Of a DNA stretch of 64,000 nt, positions 58,993 to 64,000 are shown piece by piece. A program made the position numbers and the translations under genes. The number at the start of each line of letters is the position of its first letter. The first letter of the stretch is position 1. Source of the DNA: Gammaproteobacteria bacterium (lineage in GTDB: Bacteria > Pseudomonadota > Gammaproteobacteria > HK1). The notes below the pieces were generated by a model, which worked only from the letters and a program-made list of their open reading frames with translations, was not told the DNA's origin and did not search any database. The DNA lies in contig JAJEAD010000032.1 of assembly GCA_022824305.1 (NCBI GenBank), forward strand, positions 88,934 through 152,933. Direction: 5' to 3'.

Positions 58993-60168
58993 TCACGCAA
59001 GGTGGGGCCGCGACAGGTAGGAGCGGGACTGCATCTCGACGAGGCGGCTGCGTGTGCGCGCGAAGCGCGCTTCGTGCCGTATCCCGACGTAGAGTGCATC
59101 GGGAGGCCCGGCGGCGGAGACGACGAGGTTGACGTGGCGCTCGTAGAGCTCGTCCACGAGATGGACGAAGCGCAACGCGGCGTCGTGGCGCTCGTCGTCC
59201 ATCACCGGCACCTTCGCGACGAGCACGGTGTGAAAGCGCCGGGCGATCTCGATGTAGTCGATGCTGGAGCGCGCGGTGGCGCACAGCGCTTCGAACTCGA
59301 ACCACGCGATGCCCTCGGCCGTCCTCAGCGCCGGCACTTCCCGCCCCACGATGTCGAGCACCGCCCCTTCCGTCGCCTCGCGGGGGTTCAACCCCTCGAA
59401 GCAAAGGGCCAGCGCGCGCTCCGCATCCGCGTCGAGCGGCCAGTGGTACGTGTCGGCCCGCTCCAGGGCCCGGAGCCGATAGTCGGTCTCGCCGTCGAGG
59501 CGCAGGACCCGGGTGTGGGTCTTGATGGCCTCGATTGCAGGCAGGAATCGGCTGCGCTGGAGGCCGTCCCGGTAGAGGTGGTCCGGCTCGACGTTGGACG
59601 TAGCGACCAGTGTCACTCCCCGCTCGAAGAGCCCCTTCAGCAGCCTTCCCAGCAGCATCGCGTCGGTGATGTCGTGGACCTGGAACTCGTCGAAGCAGAC
59701 GACTTGCGTATCCGCCGAGAGCCCCTCAGCCACCCGTCCGAGCGGATCCCGGTGCGGTCCGAGGGCGTCGAGCTCATCGTGCACGTACTGCATGAAGGCA
59801 TGGAAGTGCACGCGCAGCTTCGAGGGGATGCTCAGGGAGTCAAAGAACTCGTTCATGATCAGGGTCTTGCCCTGACCCACGCCGCCCCACAGGTAGATTC
59901 CGCGCAGCGGCTGCGGCCGCCGGGGGCCAAGCAGGCCGAAGAGGCCACCCACGCGTTGACCGGGCGCCGGAAGGTCCCGGATTTGCTCGTAGAGCTCCTG
60001 GAAGGCACCGACGACGTGCGCCTGAGCAGGGTCGGGAGAGAGTTTTCCCTGCGCGACGTCCCGTGCGTAGCGCTCCCGGGGGGATGGCGAAGGTTCCGGC
60101 CCGCCCGGGCTACGAGCGGGAAGCGGGCCGGGTGACGGCTGCTGCGTGGGAAGCCCTCCTGCTTTCAT
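58993..60168 (-). CDS. zapE: Cell division ATPase ZapE (AFG1-like)
   Basis: AAA-type ATPase that affects Z-ring stability during division. 391 residues, with Walker A WGGVGQGKT, Walker B CFDEFQVHDITDAM, and the LVATSNVEPDHLYRDGLQR motif of the family. The N-terminal 30 residues are proline-rich and may be an over-extension. Upstream of the EF-G-like gene by 126 bases on the same strand. Confidence 0.93.
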   Translation of the reverse strand: MKAGGLPTQQPSPGPLPARSPGGPEPSPSPRERYARDVAQGKLSPDPAQAHVVGAFQELYEQIRDLPAPGQRVGGLFGLLGPRRPQPLRGIYLWGGVGQGKTLIMNEFFDSLSIPSKLRVHFHAFMQYVHDELDALGPHRDPLGRVAEGLSADTQVVCFDEFQVHDITDAMLLGRLLKGLFERGVTLVATSNVEPDHLYRDGLQRSRFLPAIEAIKTHTRVLRLDGETDYRLRALERADTYHWPLDADAERALALCFEGLNPREATEGAVLDIVGREVPALRTAEGIAWFEFEALCATARSSIDYIEIARRFHTVLVAKVPVMDDERHDAALRFVHLVDELYERHVNLVVSAAGPPDALYVGIRHEARFARTRSRLVEMQSRSYLSRPHLA

Positions 60169-60404
60169 GACTCGGCCGGACTGGGAGTACGCGCCGGATC
60201 GGAGAACCGATCCTCGGCGTGACAGAATAACCTCTGGAGCCGCTCTCGATCCGACCGCGCCATGGGAGTTTCCGTGTCCTGCCCTCCTCCCCCCGTCCTC
60301 CCCCGCGACCGGCGCACACGCCGGTCCGGCCCTCGAGACGCCAGATGCGCATGGCGCCGAAGGGCATCGCTCCGCACGCGCGGCCGGCGGCCGGCGGCGC
60401 CTCG

Positions 60405-60788
60405 ATGATCCGGGAGCGCAGGGCCCTCCTGCTTTCGGTGGCGGCCATTCTCGTCACGCCCGGGATCGGGGCGGAGGAGCAGACGCTGCGCTACCGGGCC
60501 GAGCACCTGTTCACCCTGCCGGCGGAGATGAGCCGGGCGATGCTCGCCTTCGGGGGCCCGAAGGACTGGCGACACTTTCCCCGGCACACCCGCCACATCG
60601 ATGTCGATGGCGACGGCGGGCACGACTTCATCGCCATCGCGCTGGGCGCGCCCGGCGGTTACGGCGCCCAGGTTCGCTACCGGCTGCATCGCGACCCGGA
60701 GAGCGGGGCGGTCACGCTCGGCGACTGGTACTGGAGCGTAATCACCGGCCCCGACCGGAAGCGGCTCTACGAGAGCTTCAATCCCTGA
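60405..60788 (+). CDS. Secreted protein of unknown function
   Basis: 127 residues from the ATG at 60405. Signal peptide (about 1-22, core LLLSVAAILVTPGIGA), then a mature part with IDVDGDGGHDFIAIALG, which resembles a VCBS/EF-hand-like calcium loop. No family recognised. The gene overlaps the end of convergent yqgE by 11 bases. An ATG 20 codons upstream is open but would hide the signal peptide. Confidence 0.65.
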   Translation: MIRERRALLLSVAAILVTPGIGAEEQTLRYRAEHLFTLPAEMSRAMLAFGGPKDWRHFPRHTRHIDVDGDGGHDFIAIALGAPGGYGAQVRYRLHRDPESGAVTLGDWYWSVITGPDRKRLYESFNP

Positions 60789-61611
60789 TCCGGGCGAGTC
60801 GAGCTCCGTTCCCGCGGGGCGAAGAGCCCGGTACCGCGCGCGCGGACCGGTCCGGCTGCCGCCCGTATCCCCTGAGCACGGATAAACCCGGTACCCGCGG
60901 CGCCGGCGACGACGACGCCGTGGCGACGAGCCCCCATCCGCGGACGGGACCTTCCACCCACTGACCGCCGTGGTAGCGGATGAGGCGGGACCAGATCCCG
61001 GAAGCGTCGGGATCGAACACGTACTCGGAGCGGCCCGGCGCGACATGCCAGTCTCCCCGTTCGATCTCCGCCTCGAGCTGTCCGGGAGCCCAGCCCGCAT
61101 AGCCCGCATACACCACGAAGTGCGCGGACGACACTTCTCCGGAGCCGATCAGCGCCCGCAAGGGATCGAGAGTCGAAGCCCCGTAGGTGTCTTCGAGGAT
61201 CCGCTCGGTGCCCGGGGGGCGGCTGGCCGCCCGCAGCAACACGAAGAGGCGGTTGCGCTCCACCGGCCCCCCCGATCGGATGAAGGGATCCCGGACTTCG
61301 ACTCCCTCGAGCCCCGGCACGATGCGGGCGAGCGGGACCGGCGAGGGACGATTGATGACCAGGCCCAGTCCGCCCCGGGAGTCGTGGTGGTCCAGCAGCA
61401 GCACCACACGCCGCGCGAAGGTGGGCTCCACGAGCTCGCGTGACGCGATCAGGAACTTCCCGCGCGCGGGCAACTCCTCGCCCGCGGACGTGGCGAGCAC
61501 GGCGCCGTGGGCCGCGCCGGAACCGGGAGCCGGAACCACGCCCGCGGCGATGGCGAAGGGGACGAGGGCCGCTCGAAGGACGCGAAGAGCGCGCGCCCGG
61601 CGCCCGCCCAC
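60778..61611 (-). CDS. yqgE: YqgE/AlgH-family protein with extra N-terminus
   Basis: 277 residues against about 187 in E. coli. The YqgE core starts near residue 50 (GKFLIASRELVEP), with LLLDHHDSRGGLGLVINRP and YAGYAGWAPGQLEAEI. The first 35 residues look like a signal peptide (basic start, core ALVPFAIAAGVV), which is odd because the family is normally cytoplasmic. A 50-residue C-terminal tail is rich in Ser, Arg and Gly. An internal start cannot be excluded. Confidence 0.85.
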   Translation of the reverse strand: MGGRRARALRVLRAALVPFAIAAGVVPAPGSGAAHGAVLATSAGEELPARGKFLIASRELVEPTFARRVVLLLDHHDSRGGLGLVINRPSPVPLARIVPGLEGVEVRDPFIRSGGPVERNRLFVLLRAASRPPGTERILEDTYGASTLDPLRALIGSGEVSSAHFVVYAGYAGWAPGQLEAEIERGDWHVAPGRSEYVFDPDASGIWSRLIRYHGGQWVEGPVRGWGLVATASSSPAPRVPGLSVLRGYGRQPDRSARAVPGSSPRGNGARLARIRD

Positions 61612-61751
61612 CTTCCGGTTTCGCCCCCGAGCCGCGAAGGTCTTCCCCCGGAAGATGCGGGAGGCGATGGCGCTCGGGACCTGGACTCGGGATTCAACGG
61701 GGTTCGAGATGGCCGTTCACCTCCCCGGGCGCTCCGACCGCAGGCGCCGCG

Positions 61752-63356
61752 CTAGTATCCCACCGCGCAGCCGTCGGCGCGCGGTTCGCTGCCGGCGGCA
61801 TAGGCGCCGTTCTCGCTGCGCAGGATGATCTGGCCCCGCCCGAATCCGGAGGCCTCGGCATCGATCTCGATGCGATGTCCGCGCGCGCGCAGCCCCTCCA
61901 GCAGCTCCGCCGGCGCCTGCGCCTCGGCCACCGCGTCGAGACCTTCGAGCACCCGCCACCGCGGCATGTCGAGCGCGGCCTGAGGATTGAGCCCCCGGTC
62001 CAGCATCGCGGTGAGCACCTGCACGTGCCCCTGGGGCTGCATCTCCCCGCCCATGACCCCGAAGGGGCCGAGCGCCCTGCCCCCCCGGGTGAGGAAGCCC
62101 GGGATGATGGTGTGGCGCGGGCGCTTGCCGGGAGCCGCCACGTTGGGATGCCCGGGCTCGAGCACGAAGCAGACGCCCCGGTTCTGGAACGCGATGCCCA
62201 GCTCCGGCAGCACCACGCCGCTGCCGAAACCCATGAAGTTGGACTGGATGTAGCTCACCATCAGGCCGTCGCGGTCCGCCGCGCACAGGTACACCGTGCC
62301 GCCCCGGGAGGGTGAGCCGGCCTCCGCGGCGCGGGCCCGCGGCCCGATGAGCGCGCGCCTTCCCGAGAGGTAGTCCGGGTCGAGCAGACCCGCCTGCGGC
62401 ACCTCGACCACCGCGGGGTCGGCGACATAGCGGTAGGCGTCGGCGAACGCCAGCTTCATCGCCTCCATCTGCAGGTGCCAGCGCTCTTCCCACGAGTCGG
62501 GCGCGGGCAGGCCGTCGAGAATCCCGAGCGCCTGAAGGGCGGCGATGCCCTGTCCGTTCGGGGGGATCTCCCATACCTCGTGACCGCGGTACGAAGCCAT
62601 GATCGGCGCGACCCACTCGCTGTGGTGGGAAGCGAGGTCCTGCGCCGAGAAGAGTCCCCCGGTCGCATCGCTGTACGCGAGAATCCGGCTCGCAATCTCA
62701 CCCTCGTAGAAGTCGCGCAGGCCCCGGGCGACGAGCAGGCGCAGCCCGGCCGCGTGCCCGGGGCTGGACCAGAGCTCGCCGGCGGCCGGCGCGCTTCCCC
62801 GGGGCGCGAACACCTTCTCCCAGCCCGAGAGCTCGGGAAGCGGGATCTCCGGGTACTGCAGGGCCGCCTCCGACCAGGCCTGCGAGACCACCGGAGAGAC
62901 GGGAAATCCGTTCTCCGCGTACGCGATGGCCGGGGCCATGATCCTCTCGAGGTCGAGCTTCGCGAAGCGCTCGTGCAACACCCGCCAGGTATCCGGCGCG
63001 CCCGGCACGGTGACTCCCGGCCATCCCCACTCCGGAAAGGTCTCGTGCGAGGCCCTCAGGGCCTCCACGTCGAGGGCGGCGGCAGCGCGGCCCGAGCCGT
63101 TCAGGCCGTGCAGGTTCTCCCCGTCCCACACCAGGGCGAAGGCGTCGCTGCCGATTCCGTTCGAGACCGGCTCGACCACCGTCAGCGCGACCGCGCAGGC
63201 GAGCGCGGCATCGACCGCGTTGCCTCCCTCGAGCAACGCACGAAGACCCGCCTGGGCCGCGAGCGGCTGGCTGGTGGCGACCACGCCCTCGGAGCACAGC
63301 AGAGCGTGGCGACGGGAGGGGTGGGGGTATCGGAGCAGCGAGTCGGAATTGTGCAT
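61752..63356 (-). CDS. ggt: Gamma-glutamyltransferase
   Basis: Ntn-hydrolase that moves or hydrolyses gamma-glutamyl groups, for example from glutathione. 534 residues. The precursor is cut before nucleophile Thr354 (GGTVYLCAADRDGL). FMGFGSGVVLPE and GGEMQPQGHVQVL are the substrate and oxyanion segments. No signal peptide is seen, so it is probably a cytoplasmic or GgtA-like form. The last 100 residues complete the small subunit. Confidence 0.92.
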   Translation of the reverse strand: MHNSDSLLRYPHPSRRHALLCSEGVVATSQPLAAQAGLRALLEGGNAVDAALACAVALTVVEPVSNGIGSDAFALVWDGENLHGLNGSGRAAAALDVEALRASHETFPEWGWPGVTVPGAPDTWRVLHERFAKLDLERIMAPAIAYAENGFPVSPVVSQAWSEAALQYPEIPLPELSGWEKVFAPRGSAPAAGELWSSPGHAAGLRLLVARGLRDFYEGEIASRILAYSDATGGLFSAQDLASHHSEWVAPIMASYRGHEVWEIPPNGQGIAALQALGILDGLPAPDSWEERWHLQMEAMKLAFADAYRYVADPAVVEVPQAGLLDPDYLSGRRALIGPRARAAEAGSPSRGGTVYLCAADRDGLMVSYIQSNFMGFGSGVVLPELGIAFQNRGVCFVLEPGHPNVAAPGKRPRHTIIPGFLTRGGRALGPFGVMGGEMQPQGHVQVLTAMLDRGLNPQAALDMPRWRVLEGLDAVAEAQAPAELLEGLRARGHRIEIDAEASGFGRGQIILRSENGAYAAGSEPRADGCAVGY

Positions 63357-63440
63357 GGGCGGCCTGGCGTGAACCGGTTCGGGGCCCGCGTCGACCCCGG
63401 CGCCTCTACCCTAACACGGGGCCCGGCCCCGACCGGGGTG

Positions 63441-64000
63441 TCAGACCTCGGGGACGGCCGCCGCGATCGCTTCCCCGAGCGCGGCCGTGGAGGCATCGCC
63501 GCCCATGTCGGGAGTGAGCACGCTCCGATCCCGCACCACCGCCTCGATCGCCCCTTCGATCGCCCGCGCCGCATCGGGGTGCCCGAGGTGCTCGAGCATC
63601 ATCGCGCCGGACCATATCTGGCCGATCGGGTTCGCGATCCCGCGGCCGGCGATGTCGGGCGCCGAACCGTGGACCGGCTCGAACATCGAAGGGTGCTCGC
63701 GCTCGGGATTGATGTTGGCGGAGGGAGCGATTCCGATGGTGCCGGCGACCGCCGGACCCAGGTCGGAGAGGATGTCGCCGAAGAGGTTGCCGGCGAGCAG
63801 GACGTCGAACGATCCGGGATCCGAGACGAGCCGCATCGCGCACGAATCGACGAGCTGGTGCTCGAGGCGGACGTCGGGGTAGCGGTCCGCCACGCCGGTG
63901 ACCACCTCGCGCCAGAGGCGGGAGCTCTCGAGCACGTTGGCCTTGTCGACCGACGTCACCAGCTTCCGGCGGCCGCGCGCGCTCTCGAACGCCACGACGG
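63441..64000 (-). CDS. Isocitrate/isopropylmalate-type dehydrogenase, C-terminal part
   Basis: The visible 186 codons are the second half of an NAD-dependent beta-decarboxylating dehydrogenase; the gene runs off the right edge. GDILSDLGPAVAGTIG, the FEPVHGSAPDIAGRG block and ANPIGQIWSGAMMLEHLG are present. The wording of the last motif is closer to tartrate/D-malate dehydrogenases (TtuC/DmlA) than to LeuB. No leu genes are seen nearby. The substrate-specific N-terminal part is outside the window. Confidence 0.85.
   Translation of the reverse strand, partial: VVAFESARGRRKLVTSVDKANVLESSRLWREVVTGVADRYPDVRLEHQLVDSCAMRLVSDPGSFDVLLAGNLFGDILSDLGPAVAGTIGIAPSANINPEREHPSMFEPVHGSAPDIAGRGIANPIGQIWSGAMMLEHLGHPDAARAIEGAIEAVVRDRSVLTPDMGGDASTAALGEAIAAAVPEV

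Overview
The window is a GC-rich stretch of a gammaproteobacterial chromosome. The assignment rests on gene order (queA-tgt-yajC-secD-secF, mlaD-mlaC-ibaG-murA, tesA divergent from ybbA-ybbP, pcnB near panC), on gammaproteobacterial housekeeping genes (ibaG, hslR, mpl, zapE, yqgE), and on a cytochrome b with a PVWY Qo-site motif. The species cannot be named from the sequence. With the annotation given here, no gene-free stretch exceeds about 300 bases; the longest (48988-49282, 22919-23167, 60169-60404, 33692-33906, 53424-53638) were read and hold only the sites listed.

Layout. 1-5359 (minus): murA, petABC (cytochrome bc1), ibaG and a shortened mla cluster. 5587-6429 (plus): a one-domain voltage-gated cation channel with filter TLEDWTD. 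6521-12098 (minus): secF, secD, yajC, tgt, queA. 12291-31950: a defence island of about 20 kb. 32142-36489: tesA and ybbA-ybbP. 36573-40982: tRNA-Leu(CAA), panC, pcnB, tRNA-Glu(CUC), and an AstE/AspA-type deacylase flanked by the remains of an amino-acid ABC transporter. 40996-47765: a very large BTAD-type regulator with a striking repeat array upstream, then hslR, fructokinase, a membrane protein and mpl. 47779-56624: a catabolic region with creatinase, a polyamine-type binding protein, two DadA-like flavoenzymes, an acyl-CoA synthetase, a PhyH dioxygenase and an SDR. 56827-64000: an EF-G-like GTPase, zapE, yqgE, gamma-glutamyltransferase and a partial isopropylmalate/tartrate dehydrogenase.

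The island has three blocks. A minus-strand operon (22918 to 12291) encodes an AAA ATPase, a STAND-like ATPase with TPR repeats, a DUF1156 DNA methylase and a PLD-SNF2 helicase. A plus-strand pair in the middle encodes Vsr endonuclease and a C5 cytosine methyltransferase. A second minus-strand operon (31950 to 24806) encodes a DUF499 P-loop ATPase, a small protein, a protein with two GHKL ATPase domains and an H-box, and a receiver-domain protein. DUF499, DUF1156 and PLD-helicase proteins are known companions in anti-phage loci. The GHKL/receiver pair, the AAA/STAND-TPR pair and the Vsr/C5-methylase pair lying between them make this arrangement unusual; it is the best candidate here for an undescribed system.

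Other points of interest: three TGTAAG repeats at exact 11-bp spacing inside an 8-bp inverted repeat in front of the BTAD regulator; the channel filter, which naturally carries two of the three acidic changes used to turn NavAb into a calcium channel; a creatinase with all catalytic positions conserved; mpl without any normal start codon; and a truncated ABC ATPase with Lys to Arg in Walker A.
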